This document shows positions 17,291 to 25,822 of a DNA stretch of 64,000 nucleotides, piece after piece. The first letter of the stretch is position 1. Each line of letters starts with the position of its first letter. Under the pieces are notes generated by a model. The model had not been told where the DNA came from. It ran no database searches and saw nothing but the letters and a program-made list of their open reading frames with translations. The stretch comes from Janthinobacterium rivuli (GTDB lineage Bacteria > Pseudomonadota > Gammaproteobacteria > Burkholderiales > Burkholderiaceae_D): positions 1-64,000 of the forward strand of contig NZ_WFLJ01000012.1 in the NCBI RefSeq assembly GCF_009208735.1, written 5' to 3'. Position numbers and translations under genes: made by a program.

Positions 17291-17338
17291 TTTACGTCAA
17301 CGTCAATTCTATTGTAGCGTGCCCTGCCCGTGCTGCAA
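17291..17338 (-). promoter_or_regulatory. Promoter and LiuR-type operator of liuR
   Basis: Minus strand: TTGCAG (17338-17333), 16 bp, TACAAT (17316-17311), then the operator TTGACGTTGACGTAAA (17306-17291), which covers the expected start point. It differs from the liuA operator by one base. The placement suits autorepression. Confidence 0.72.
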
Positions 17339-17339
17339 C

Positions 17340-17860
17340 AAAGAAAAAAGAGGGCATGCAGAGGATAACTTGGCGAATAAGGCAACAATTACTGAAAATA
17401 AATTGATTCTTCTGGCGCAAACACGCTTAAGATCGAGAGTTGGTGGCCAAGATGACACCAAAAAGAGCTTTCCTGGCATAACAGCGACATTCTTTTCGCT
17501 GCGATGGCAGTAAAATTTTTTGGCGCACATTCTTTCCAGTAGGCACGATCAAAAAACAACGTTTCACCGTGCGCATGTCGCATAGATCGTTTCCATATTG
17601 AAAACAAGATGGCCCTTCTGAAAACTTTGTCTACGAGAAATTGTATGGCATGGGCATTGCGCGTATCGCTGGAGGAGGGCATTATCCGATACCGTACGTT
17701 GTAATGCCAAACCGAGGCTTTGAATCGTGCTGCAGTGCGAAAATCAAGGCTAGCCGCGAATTTGACCCGAAGCCACACAGAATCACAAGAGAAAATTCGG
17801 CCCACTTTTTGACTTGAAAAGCCCGGCCAGAGTGTTAATTGTTAATTTATACTCTTTTCA
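17340..17860. other. Gene-poor, AT-richer intergenic stretch
   Basis: About 520 nt between the liuR promoter and the HTH gene promoter region. Base composition is clearly lower in GC than its surroundings. The longest open frame, on the minus strand at 17389-17805, encodes 138 residues with no recognisable domain, no ribosome-binding site and an atypical composition, so I do not call it. I see no RNA gene here. Confidence 0.6.
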
Positions 17861-17862
17861 AA

Positions 17863-17912
17863 TGTAACAATCTGTATGGTCATTCAAGAAACTGACTTTC
17901 ATGTTACAACAT
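17863..17912 (+). promoter_or_regulatory. Candidate autoregulatory operators of the HTH gene
   Basis: TGTAACA at 17863-17869 and its reverse complement TGTTACA at 17902-17908; the latter is inside the perfect inverted repeat ATGTT-AC-AACAT (17901-17912), 15 nt before the start codon. A TATACT box lies at 17848-17853. Confidence 0.5.
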
Positions 17913-17926
17913 GAAATAGTACACCT

Positions 17927-18334
17927 ATGAATTCTTCTAACGAACGCGAAAGCTTCAGCCAGCGACTTCAGTTGGCTCTCAAAAACGCCCATTATTCTCC
18001 AGACAGCCCGACCAGACTGGCCCGGGAATTCAATATCCGTTTCGACGGGCGCCCGATTACCGTGCATGCAGCTAGGAAATGGTTAGTAGGTGAAGCAATT
18101 CCCACGCAAGAGAAATTGCGCATGATTGCCCAATGGTTGGGTGTTCCCGCGGAATGGTTGCGTTTTGGCGGCCCGGAAAGCGCCACGCCGAACGGCGAAG
18201 CGGGCAGCGCTTTGTCGCGTTTCGAGTCCGCCGATGTGAAATTAATTGCCGATTTGCAAAGATTAGATGAACATCATCGTCAAATCGCGCGAGAATTTAT
18301 TCGCATGCTGGTGCGCGTCAACTACCAAAAGTAA
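17927..18334 (+). CDS. XRE-like HTH transcriptional regulator
   Basis: A 135-residue DNA-binding protein. Residues about 10-75 form a helix-turn-helix domain of the phage-repressor type, with PTRLAREFNIR, ITVHAARKWLVGEAIPTQEK and LRMIAQWLGVPAEWLRFG. The C-terminal 40 residues are a charged helix that could dimerise. Codon use is less GC-biased than in the neighbours, and the upstream region is AT-rich, hinting at acquisition. Inverted TGTAACA/TGTTACA copies before the gene suggest self-regulation. No neighbouring target gene is obvious. Confidence 0.82.
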   Translation: MNSSNERESFSQRLQLALKNAHYSPDSPTRLAREFNIRFDGRPITVHAARKWLVGEAIPTQEKLRMIAQWLGVPAEWLRFGGPESATPNGEAGSALSRFESADVKLIADLQRLDEHHRQIAREFIRMLVRVNYQK

Positions 18335-18579
18335 GCATTCAGGCCTTCCCCGGCCGGCACCGTCCGCTTTTCGCCGATGGTGCTCCCCCTGTCTTTTTAT
18401 TTGCGCAGCGTCATACTGGAGACATGATTTTGCCGCACAATAAGACTTCGCATGTTGCGCTGCAGCGGAATTATTTGACAATAATCCCGTACGCAGCGGC
18501 GCAGCGGCCAATACCAGCGCATAATCACATCAGAAGCAGCCAGTTCATCCACTACGGAGCCGAGCATTTGAGCCGTCTT

Positions 18580-18750
18580 ATGAAAAGTAACTACAGCAAT
18601 ACCGCGCAGCTGAAGGACTTGATGACCGTGCCCCCCATGACTGCCGCGCAACATGCGGAAGTGATGCGCAAACGGATCGCCCACCGCAGGATGGTTGAAG
18701 AAGCCAGGGATTTGAAGCAGGCCAGTGCCGTTCAGTTTGAGAAGCGGTGA
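18580..18750 (+). CDS. Small hypothetical protein
   Basis: A possible 56-residue protein that I do not recognise. It is rich in Ala, Arg, Lys and Met, with a helical AAQHAEVMRKRIAHRRMVEE segment. The start is uncertain: ATG 18580 has no clear ribosome-binding site, whereas TTG 18568, four codons earlier, has GGAG at a good distance. The frame stays open back to 18424, but that part looks non-coding. It stands alone between an HTH gene and the convergent ubiX. Confidence 0.45.
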   Translation: MKSNYSNTAQLKDLMTVPPMTAAQHAEVMRKRIAHRRMVEEARDLKQASAVQFEKR

Positions 18751-18915
18751 TGGATGCCTGACCAAAGCTGCTGCGCGTCGGCATAGGCGGTCTGCGATGC
18801 TCACCAGCTCGGCGCCCCCGTGCTAGAGCACGGTTGTGCTTCTCGGCCACCTCTTCCTTCCGCTCGCTACGCTTTTGTCAGGCATCGTGACGTGCGTAGT
18901 TGGTGATGTAGTCTG

Positions 18916-19530
18916 TTAGTTTGTTGCTGACTGGTCTGAGGCTTTCAAACCATTCCACCGCGGCGCCAGGGCGTGCTCGATGCCGAGCAGGTCGATGACG
19001 CGCGCCACAGTATGGTCGACCATCTGCGCGATGCTCTGCGGGTGGTGATAGAAGCTCGGTAATGGCGGGAAGATGATGCCGCCCATTTCGGTGACGGCCG
19101 TCATGTTGCGCAGGTGCGCCAGGTTGAACGGCGTTTCGCGCACCATCAGGATCAGGCGGCGGCGCTCCTTGAGCACCACGTCGGCCGCCCGCGTGATCAA
19201 ATTATCCGACAAGCCATGCGCCACGGCCGCCAAGGTCTTCATCGAGCATGGCGCGATGACCATGCCATCCGATTGAAACGAGCCGCTGGCGATGCTCGCG
19301 CCGATGTCGCGCAGCTTGTGCACCACGTGCGCCTGCGCTTCGATGTTCTTGCGCCCCACGCCCGTTTCCTGGTGCAGGGTCAGTACGGCCGCATCCGACA
19401 AGACCAGATGCGTCTCGACGCCGGGGATGGCGGCGAGCAATTGCAGCAGCCGCAAGCCATACACGGCGCCCGTGGCGCCCGTGATGGCCACGACGATACG
19501 GCGCGGCCGCTGCTGTTGACTATCAGGCAT
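18916..19530 (-). CDS. ubiX: Flavin prenyltransferase UbiX
   Basis: A 204-residue enzyme that joins a dimethylallyl group to FMN to make prenylated FMN, the cofactor of UbiD-type decarboxylases in ubiquinone synthesis. Family segments: [20 protein letters not shown] (FMN-binding N-terminus), [40 protein letters not shown] and [15 protein letters not shown]. Length is normal. Its start overlaps the grxD stop by 8 nt, so the two genes are translated from one message. Confidence 0.95.
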   Translation of the reverse strand: MPDSQQQRPRRIVVAITGATGAVYGLRLLQLLAAIPGVETHLVLSDAAVLTLHQETGVGRKNIEAQAHVVHKLRDIGASIASGSFQSDGMVIAPCSMKTLAAVAHGLSDNLITRAADVVLKERRRLILMVRETPFNLAHLRNMTAVTEMGGIIFPPLPSFYHHPQSIAQMVDHTVARVIDLLGIEHALAPRWNGLKASDQSATN

Positions 19531-19834
19531 CGAGCAGGGATTTCAGTTCGCCCGATTCAAACATTTCATTCATGATATCGGAACCACCGATGAACTCGCC
19601 TTTGACATACAGCTGCGGAATGGTTGGCCAGTTCGAGTAGTCCTTGATGCCTTGGCGCACTTCCGGGTCATCCAGCACGTTGACAGTGGCGATGTTTTCC
19701 ACGCCGCACGCTTTCAGGATCTGGATGGCGCGGCCGGAAAAGCCGCACTGCGGGAACTGGGCCGTGCCCTTCATGAACAGCACGACTGGCGTGTTCGTCA
19801 CGGTTTCTTTGATCCAGGTTTGTACGTCGCTCAT
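19523..19834 (-). CDS. grxD: Monothiol glutaredoxin (Grx4 type)
   Basis: A 103-residue monothiol glutaredoxin that binds and delivers [2Fe-2S] clusters with glutathione. The CGFS active site has its Cys at residue 30 ([13 protein letters not shown]); [19 protein letters not shown] contains the cis-Pro and glutathione-binding GG. Length matches single-domain Grx4. It leads the grxD-ubiX pair. Confidence 0.95.
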   Translation of the reverse strand: MSDVQTWIKETVTNTPVVLFMKGTAQFPQCGFSGRAIQILKACGVENIATVNVLDDPEVRQGIKDYSNWPTIPQLYVKGEFIGGSDIMNEMFESGELKSLLDA

Positions 19835-19939
19835 AGCTGCCTCTGATGGGTAAATAAATAGATGCCGTCATTTTATAAGAAAACGACGGCACGGGTATGC
19901 GCTCAAGTCATAAATCGGGCAAGTCAGCCACGTTGGAGT

Positions 19940-20410
19940 TTATAACTGCTTGCCCAGGCAGGTCGATTGTGCGGCGCCCACGTATTTTCCCCAGGCAACG
20001 ACGGGTGCATAGCCGTGCCTGGCATAAAAGGCCACCGCGCGGGCATTCGCCACGCGGGTGGACAGGTACAGGGCCTGATAGCCATGCCCACGCGCCTGCG
20101 CTTCCACATGGGCCAGCAGGGCCGCGCCCACGCCAGTACTGCCCGGGCGCGCATACATGCGCTTGAGCTCCGCCGTGGCGCTGTCCGGCTCGCCCAGCGG
20201 CCGCAGGGCGGCGCAGCCCAGCAGGTCACCGGTGCCATCGCGGGCAATATAAAAGCCGCCGCGCGGCGTGGCCGCTTCGACGTCGAACGAGGAGCGGCCG
20301 CTGTCGCCGTTGATGCGCAGCAATGCTTCCGACAATGCGTCGAGCAGCAACTGCGCATCCGGGCCGGCCGCGTCCGCCGCCAGGATGACAAGGTCCTGCC
20401 TGGCGGCCAC
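19940..20410 (-). CDS. GNAT family N-acetyltransferase
   Basis: A 156-residue acetyl-CoA-dependent acyltransferase. The coenzyme-binding motif is seen as LKRMYARPGSTGVGAALLAH, with ARAVAFYARHGYAPV as the C-terminal family signature. The substrate is unknown. Start is uncertain: GTG 20410 lies 5 nt past the tex stop but has no good ribosome-binding site; the frame continues upstream into tex. The gene is probably co-transcribed with tex. Confidence 0.82.
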   Translation of the reverse strand: MAARQDLVILAADAAGPDAQLLLDALSEALLRINGDSGRSSFDVEAATPRGGFYIARDGTGDLLGCAALRPLGEPDSATAELKRMYARPGSTGVGAALLAHVEAQARGHGYQALYLSTRVANARAVAFYARHGYAPVVAWGKYVGAAQSTCLGKQL

Positions 20411-20414
20411 TAAC

Positions 20415-22763
20415 TTAACCGCGCAGCTTGGCGAACGCGGCGGCCATGCTGCCGGCCGGTTCCGGTGCGTTGCGCGACTGCGACTGGTGCTGCGCCATGC
20501 TGCGGCGGTCGTTGCGGTCGCCACGCTGTTCCGGTTTGCTGCCCGCCTGCGGCGCGCTATCCGTCAAACGCATGGTCAGCGCGATGCGCTTGCGCTTTTC
20601 ATCGACTTCCAGCACTTTGACGCGCACGACTTGTCCCGCTTTGACCACCGTGTGCGGGTCTTTCACGAAGGTGTTCGACAGGGCCGAGATGTGCACGAGG
20701 CCATCCTGGTGCACGCCGATGTCGACGAAGGCGCCAAAGGCGGCCACGTTGGTGACCACGCCCTCGAGGATCATGTCCGGGCGCAAGTCGCGGATTTCTT
20801 CCACGCCTTCCTTGAAGGTGGCGGTGGTAAATTCCGGACGCGGGTCGCGGCCCGGCTTTTCCAGTTCCTTCAAGATGTCGGAAATGGTTGGCACGCCAAA
20901 CGTTTCATCCGCATATTTTGCCGGGCTTAAAGTTTTCAGCAGGGCCGTTTCGCCGATGACGGCCTTGATATCCTTCTTGATATCGGCCAGGATCTTTTCC
21001 ACCAGCGGGTAGGATTCCGGGTGGACGGCCGAGGCGTCCAGCGGGTTCTCGCCGCCCATCACGCGCAGGAAGCCGGCCGCCTGTTCGTACGTTTTGTCGC
21101 CCAGGCGCGGCACGGCTTTCAAGGCCGCGCGCGAGGTGAACGCGCCCTTCATGTCGCGGTAGGTGACGATGCTTTGCGCCACGCTGGCCGACAGGCCGGA
21201 GACGCGCGCCAGCAGCGGCGCCGACGCCGTGTTCACGTCCACGCCGACGGCATTCACGCAATCTTCCACCACGGCATCGAGCGAGCGGGCCAGCTGGCTT
21301 TGACTCACGTCATGCTGGTACTGACCCACGCCGATCGATTTCGGGTCGATTTTCACCAGCTCGGCCAGCGGGTCTTGCAGGCGGCGCGCGATCGAGACGG
21401 CGCCGCGCAGCGACACATCCATGTCCGGCAATTCTTTCGAGGCGAATTCGGACGCCGAATACACCGACGCGCCCGCTTCCGAGACGACGATCTTCGTCAT
21501 CTTCGCTTCCGGATGCTGCTTGATCAGGTCCTGCGCCAGTTTATCCGTCTCGCGCGAGGCCGTGCCGTTGCCGATGGAAATCAAGGACACATTGTGCTTG
21601 GCGGCCAGGCGGCCCAGCGTGTGCAAGGAACCGTCCCAGTCGTTCTTCGGCTGGTGCGGGTAGATCACGGCCGTGTCGACCACTTTACCCGTGGCATCGA
21701 CCACGGCGACCTTGACGCCCGTGCGCAGGCCAGGATCGAGGCCCATGGTGGCGCGCTGGCCGGCCGGCGCGGCCAGCAGCAGCGCTTTCAGATTGGTGGC
21801 GAAGACATTGATGGCGTCGAGTTCCGAGCGTTCGCGCAGCGCGCCCATCAGTTCCGTTTCCAGGTGCATGAAGCTTTTCACGCGCCACGTCCAGCGCGCC
21901 GTATCGGCCAGCCATTTGTCGGCCGGACGGCCCTGTTGCTTGATGCCGAAGCGGGCGGCGATGCGGCCTTCGCATGGGTTGTGCGGCGCATCCCATTTCG
22001 GTTTTTCCGCTTCCGTATCCAGGCGCAGGGTGACGTCAAGGATGCCTTCGCGGCGGCCGCGCAGCAGGGCCAGCGCGCGGTGAGATGGCACGGTGGAAAT
22101 GGTTTCCGAGTAATCGAAATAATCGGCGAATTTTTCGCCTTCGTCCTGCTTGCCTTCCACCACTTTCGATTCGACGATGCCGTGTTCCTGCACGTATTCG
22201 CGCAAGGTTTGCAGCAACGTTGCATCTTCGGCGAAACGCTCCATCAGGATCTGGCGCGCACCGTCGAGGGCCGCCTTGGTGTCGGCCACGCCCGGGTTGT
22301 TGCCGTCGGCACTCGTGAACGGTTCGCGCAGGAACTTGCCCGCCTCCATTTCCGGCGTCAGTTCCGGGTTCTCCAGCAAGCCGTCGGCCAGCGGCATCAA
22401 GCCCGCTTCGATGGCGATCTGCGCCTTCGTGCGGCGCTTTTGCTTGTACGGCAGATACAAATCTTCCAGGCGTGTCTTGTCTTCCGCGTGCATGACGGCG
22501 TCGAGCAGCTCGGGCGTCATCTTGTTCTGTTCCGTGATCGACGCCACGATGGCGGCGCGTCGCTCTTCCAGTTCGCGCAGGTAGCGCAAACGCTCTTCGA
22601 GCAGGCGCAACTGGATATCGTCGAGGCCGCCGGTCGCTTCCTTGCGGTAACGGGCGATGAAGGGCACGGTGGCGCCTTCGTCGAGCAGTTCGATGGCGGC
22701 GGCAACCTGCACCGGTTTGGCGGCAAGTTCAAGGGCAAGACGTTGTTCGATAGTGGGCAGCAT
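20415..22763 (-). CDS. tex: Tex family RNA-binding transcriptional accessory protein
   Basis: A 782-residue nucleic-acid-binding protein that associates with transcription complexes. Domain order as in Tex: N-terminal helical region with [17 protein letters not shown] (about residues 33-50), a YqgF/RNase-H-like fold with [18 protein letters not shown], a helix-hairpin-helix pair around [19 protein letters not shown], and a C-terminal S1 domain with [20 protein letters not shown]. The last 40 residues are a low-complexity basic tail. I chose ATG 22763 ([14 protein letters not shown]) because it matches the family start; the upstream open stretch is not protein-like. Confidence 0.94.
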   Translation of the reverse strand: MLPTIEQRLALELAAKPVQVAAAIELLDEGATVPFIARYRKEATGGLDDIQLRLLEERLRYLRELEERRAAIVASITEQNKMTPELLDAVMHAEDKTRLEDLYLPYKQKRRTKAQIAIEAGLMPLADGLLENPELTPEMEAGKFLREPFTSADGNNPGVADTKAALDGARQILMERFAEDATLLQTLREYVQEHGIVESKVVEGKQDEGEKFADYFDYSETISTVPSHRALALLRGRREGILDVTLRLDTEAEKPKWDAPHNPCEGRIAARFGIKQQGRPADKWLADTARWTWRVKSFMHLETELMGALRERSELDAINVFATNLKALLLAAPAGQRATMGLDPGLRTGVKVAVVDATGKVVDTAVIYPHQPKNDWDGSLHTLGRLAAKHNVSLISIGNGTASRETDKLAQDLIKQHPEAKMTKIVVSEAGASVYSASEFASKELPDMDVSLRGAVSIARRLQDPLAELVKIDPKSIGVGQYQHDVSQSQLARSLDAVVEDCVNAVGVDVNTASAPLLARVSGLSASVAQSIVTYRDMKGAFTSRAALKAVPRLGDKTYEQAAGFLRVMGGENPLDASAVHPESYPLVEKILADIKKDIKAVIGETALLKTLSPAKYADETFGVPTISDILKELEKPGRDPRPEFTTATFKEGVEEIRDLRPDMILEGVVTNVAAFGAFVDIGVHQDGLVHISALSNTFVKDPHTVVKAGQVVRVKVLEVDEKRKRIALTMRLTDSAPQAGSKPEQRGDRNDRRSMAQHQSQSRNAPEPAGSMAAAFAKLRG

Positions 22764-22857
22764 GGTTGTTTCCAGAGCGATCAAGCCTGGAATGATACGC
22801 AATCGGCGCGATTGCGCAATCTTGACAGCGCAAATGGACTGTGCGTTGACAACAGCG

Positions 22858-23223
22858 TCAACGCGGCGGCAGTAGCGGGCTGGCGGGCGGCGCCGGCGCC
22901 GGTCTCTGCGGCGTGACGGATTTGCCAAAGGCATTGCCCATGCGGTGTTCGAGGGCGGCGCGGTTGTACAGGCCCAGCTGGTTCGACGGGCGCTGCACGA
23001 TCGCTTCCGCGCCGGACAGGGCCGGTGGCTGGCGGTTCAATGTGTTGCTAATTGGCAATAATTTTTCATTCAAGCAAGACATCGATGGAGCGCGCTGGCC
23101 ATTGACTTCCACTTCCACGCAGCCTTTTTGCGGCGCGGCGGCCTGCACGACGACGGTGTGCTCGTCCGCCTGCGCGGGCAGGGCGGCGCAGGCCAACAGC
23201 AACAGTGATAACAGGCGTGCCAT
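22858..23223 (-). CDS. Small exported hypothetical protein
   Basis: A 121-residue protein I do not recognise. A clear signal peptide ([19 protein letters not shown]) is cleaved near residue 19. The mature part has two cysteines 15 residues apart ([16 protein letters not shown]), which could form a disulphide in the periplasm, then a Pro-rich C-terminus. It is divergent from the surface-signalling operon and shares with it the 194-nt gap that holds the Pho-box-like repeat, so it could respond to the same signal. Confidence 0.65.
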   Translation of the reverse strand: MARLLSLLLLACAALPAQADEHTVVVQAAAPQKGCVEVEVNGQRAPSMSCLNEKLLPISNTLNRQPPALSGAEAIVQRPSNQLGLYNRAALEHRMGNAFGKSVTPQRPAPAPPASPLLPPR

Positions 23224-23310
23224 GGCGGCTCCCGGAGCGGTGAACAGGCTGCCAGCATAGCAAGGTCCTATGTCGCGGTGATGACACGCACGCGTGCCCG
23301 CGCATGCGCA

Positions 23311-23344
23311 ATGTCATGCAGTTGTCATTTTACGAAGCTACCAT
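23311..23344 (+). promoter_or_regulatory. Pho-box-like repeat and -10 box before the surface-signalling operon
   Basis: ATGTCAT-GCAG-TTGTCAT (23311-23328): two 7-nt repeats separated by 4 nt, the layout of a PhoB box (consensus CTGTCAT-N4-CTGTCAT). TACCAT at 23339-23344 lies 10 bp after the box, the spacing expected when a PhoB site replaces the -35. Confidence 0.68.
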
Positions 23345-23417
23345 CTTGCCATTCTGCAGACAACATTGCAGTCAAGACACTTCATAAGCAGGCTCTTTTC
23401 GTTGATTTCCCTGGAAA

Positions 23418-24143
23418 ATGACACGAACCCACCGCCGCACCGCAACGGGCAATGCCCTGGCCTTGTCCGCCTGTTTGCTGATGACATTGATGACATTCGT
23501 GCGGCCGGCTGCGGGCGCGGACGGTGCGGATGCCAGCGCGCACGCGACCCTGCGCTTCGACTTGCCCGCCCAGCCGCTCGACGCGGCCCTGGTGGCGTTT
23601 GGCGAAGTGACCGGGTATTCCGTGCTGGTCAGCAGCCAGTTGGCGGCCGGGAGAGTGGCGGCCCCCGTGCGTGGCGACTACACGCCGGCCGAAGCGCTGC
23701 AGCGCCTGCTCGTCGGCACCCAATTGGGCGCGCGCTTCAGCGGCAGCAATGCGTTCACCTTGCTGGCGCTGGCCGACGCCCCCGTGGCGCCGGCGCCCGT
23801 GCCGGCCGAGGCCGTCCCCGCCGCGCCACCGTTGCAGGGGTATGCGGCCATCCTGCAGCGCTCGCTCACGCGCGCCCTGTGCCGCTTGCATCCGGACGCG
23901 TTCGGCCGCTACCGCCTGGCCTTCCAGTTGTGGCTCGATGAGCGGGGCAAGGTGCGCGCCGTGCACGTGCTCGAAGCGAGCGGCGTGGAACAGCGCGACC
24001 GCGCCGTGCTGCAGCGCTTGCGCAGCCTGCTGATGGATGGCGCGCCGCCTGCGGGCTTGCCGCAGCCGCTGACGATTTTACTGACGCCGCGGCCCGACCC
24101 GGGCGCCGATTGCGCGCCCTACCGCCTGGCCGGGGCGCCCTGA
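23418..24143 (+). CDS. VreA-like signalling protein (STN domain plus TonB-type C-terminal domain)
   Basis: A 241-residue exported protein with no barrel. After a signal peptide (about 34 residues, ending AAGA) comes a secretin/TonB N-terminal (STN) domain at residues 43-118, with RFDLPAQPLDAALVAFGEVT and YTPAEALQRLLVGTQL. A Pro/Ala linker leads to a TonB-C-like domain (145-230) with LAFQLWLDERGKVRAVHVLE. STN domains of FecA-type receptors talk to FecR anti-sigma factors; here the sigma and anti-sigma genes follow with a 1-nt gap. This domain plan matches VreA of the P. aeruginosa PUMA3 system as I know it. The C-terminal domain resembles that of the TonB protein at 43527. Confidence 0.8.
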   Translation: MTRTHRRTATGNALALSACLLMTLMTFVRPAAGADGADASAHATLRFDLPAQPLDAALVAFGEVTGYSVLVSSQLAAGRVAAPVRGDYTPAEALQRLLVGTQLGARFSGSNAFTLLALADAPVAPAPVPAEAVPAAPPLQGYAAILQRSLTRALCRLHPDAFGRYRLAFQLWLDERGKVRAVHVLEASGVEQRDRAVLQRLRSLLMDGAPPAGLPQPLTILLTPRPDPGADCAPYRLAGAP

Positions 24144-24144
24144 C

Positions 24145-24702
24145 ATGCCGGAATTACTCAAAACCACCTTGCGCAAGCTGTTCCTGGAACGCTACGGACA
24201 GTTTCGCCGCCACTTGCAGCGCCGTCTGGGTTCGGAAGACCTGGCCAACGATGCGCTGCATGAAACGTATTTGCGCGTGGAACGGATGAACGCGCCCGAG
24301 GCGATCAGCTACCCGTCCGCCTACCTGATGCGCATCGCCATCAACATTGCGGAAGATCAACGCCGCGACAATGCGCGCCTGCTCAGCCTGCCTGACATCG
24401 ACGACCTGTACGAGATGGCCGATGAACTGGCCGACCCGGCCCGCACCTACAGCGCGCGCGCCGAACTGGAAGAACTGGAGCGGGCCTTGCACGAGTTGCC
24501 GAAACGCCGGCGCGCCATCGTCATCGCCGCCCGCGTCGACCAGTTGCCGCACCGCGACATCGCCGAGCGCTTCGGCATTTCCGCCCGCACGGTGGAGAAG
24601 GAATTGCGCGCGGGACTCGAACATTGCTGCGAGCGCATGGGACGCGATTTCATTCAGCGCTTCGGTCCCGGCGCGGGAAAAACGTCTAAACATCATGATT
24701 GA
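24145..24702 (+). CDS. ECF sigma factor (FecI/VreI type)
   Basis: A 185-residue extracytoplasmic-function sigma factor. Region 2 contains DALHETYLRVERMNAPEAIS and YLMRIAINIAEDQRR; region 4 contains LHELPKRRRAIVIAARVDQL and FGISARTVEKELRAGLEHC, the recognition helix. It starts one base after the STN-protein stop and ends inside the FecR-like gene start, so stoichiometric production with its anti-sigma partner is likely. The candidate targets are the similar promoter elements before tpsA and tpsB. Confidence 0.92.
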   Translation: MPELLKTTLRKLFLERYGQFRRHLQRRLGSEDLANDALHETYLRVERMNAPEAISYPSAYLMRIAINIAEDQRRDNARLLSLPDIDDLYEMADELADPARTYSARAELEELERALHELPKRRRAIVIAARVDQLPHRDIAERFGISARTVEKELRAGLEHCCERMGRDFIQRFGPGAGKTSKHHD

Positions 24703-25642
24703 ACAAGCGGAAGACGACATGGGTGTCATCCAGAAGGAAGCGCAGGCGTGGGTCGTGCGCCTGGCCTCGGGCCAGGTCAGCGAGCGCGATGCGCAAGTGT
24801 TTCGCCACTGGTGCGCACGCAGCCGCAAGCATGCCAACGCGTTTGCCGAGGCGCGCGCCGTGTGGGGCGCCATGGCGCCGGCCGCGCGCGCCGTCAAGCG
24901 GGCGCAGGCGCCTGTCAGCATGGCGCGGCGCGCCTGGCTCGGTGGCGCCGTGGCGGCCTCGCTGGGCTTGCTGGTGCTGCGCCCGCCCACGGACCTGTGG
25001 CCGGCCGTGGCGGGCCTGGCCGCCGACTATGCCACGGGCACGGGCGAGCAGCGCGAAGTGGCGCTCGACGGCGGCGTGCTGGTGCAGATGAATACGCAGA
25101 CGCGCCTCGACGCGGCGCCCCCGCAGGATGGCGCCACGGCGCTGGTGCTGCTGGCGGGCGAGGCGGAATTCCAGGCCGGCGCGCGCGGCGCGGCGCGCGT
25201 GCGCGTGCAGGCGGGCGACGGCATGGTGTCGGCCGGCAGCGCGCGTTTCAATATCCGCCTGTTCGGCCAGGAAGTATGCGTGACCTGCCTGGCGGGCCGC
25301 CTGCGCGTGGCGCAGGCCGGCAACGATGCGGAGCTGGCGGCCGGCCAGCAATTGCGCTACTGGCCCGAGCATTTCGGCATCGCCCGCGCGGTGATAAAAA
25401 GCGACGTCAGTGCGTGGCGCCAGCGCCTGCTGGTATTTAAACAAAGCACCCTGGCCGAGGTGGTGGATGAAGTGAACCGCTACCGTCCCGGCAAGCTGAT
25501 CCTCAATGGCGACGCCTTGAAACACACGCGCGTACAGGCCAGCTTTTCGCTCGACCGCCTCGACGACGTGATCGCCCTGATCCAGGATGCATATGGCGCG
25601 CGCGTGACGCGGCTGCCGGGCGGCATCGTGCTGTTTGGCTAG
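24695..25642 (+). CDS. FecR/VreR-type anti-sigma factor
   Basis: A 315-residue single-span inner-membrane regulator. The N-terminal cytoplasmic domain (residues 1-85) has AQAWVVRLASGQVSERDAQV and the FRHWCARSRKHANAFAEA segment of FecR DUF4880. A membrane segment lies near residues 87-103. The periplasmic FecR domain follows, with YATGTGEQREVALDGG and VLLAGEAEFQ, and a C-terminal STN-like DUF4974 module (LVFKQSTLAEVVDEVNRYRP, then GDALKHTRVQASFSLDRLDD). Its ATG at 24695 overlaps the sigma stop by 8 nt. It should hold the ECF sigma factor until the STN protein signals. Confidence 0.92.
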   Translation: MIEQAEDDMGVIQKEAQAWVVRLASGQVSERDAQVFRHWCARSRKHANAFAEARAVWGAMAPAARAVKRAQAPVSMARRAWLGGAVAASLGLLVLRPPTDLWPAVAGLAADYATGTGEQREVALDGGVLVQMNTQTRLDAAPPQDGATALVLLAGEAEFQAGARGAARVRVQAGDGMVSAGSARFNIRLFGQEVCVTCLAGRLRVAQAGNDAELAAGQQLRYWPEHFGIARAVIKSDVSAWRQRLLVFKQSTLAEVVDEVNRYRPGKLILNGDALKHTRVQASFSLDRLDDVIALIQDAYGARVTRLPGGIVLFG

Positions 25643-25671
25643 CGATGCACGCCGATGGCATCTCGCCAATT

Positions 25672-25719
25672 ATGACATTTTCATGACCTTTTGCAGTCCC
25701 GGACCTTGTTCCCTGTCAA
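25672..25719 (+). promoter_or_regulatory. Candidate ECF/PhoB promoter of tpsA
   Basis: ATGACAT-N4-ATGACCT (25672-25689), then GCAGTC (25693-25698), 15 bp, TGTCAA (25714-25719). The same arrangement occurs before tpsB at 39471-39518. The first part equals a Pho-box spacing read on the opposite strand; the second could be the -35/-10 of the ECF sigma factor. A start near 25725 leaves a leader of about 95 nt. Confidence 0.55.
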
Positions 25720-25822
25720 TGCTGCTGGAAGCCGCGAATCAGTGCCTGCCGCCCGCCCCGTGCGTGCCGCGCGCCGCCTCGCGATATCGGTCAGCAACGG
25801 AACATGAAAAGGGAATGTCGCC

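Noticed and set aside
17389..17805. A 138-codon minus-strand frame in the AT-richer gap
   Set aside because: No domain, no ribosome-binding site and no neighbour support; Cys/Trp/Phe-rich composition is atypical.
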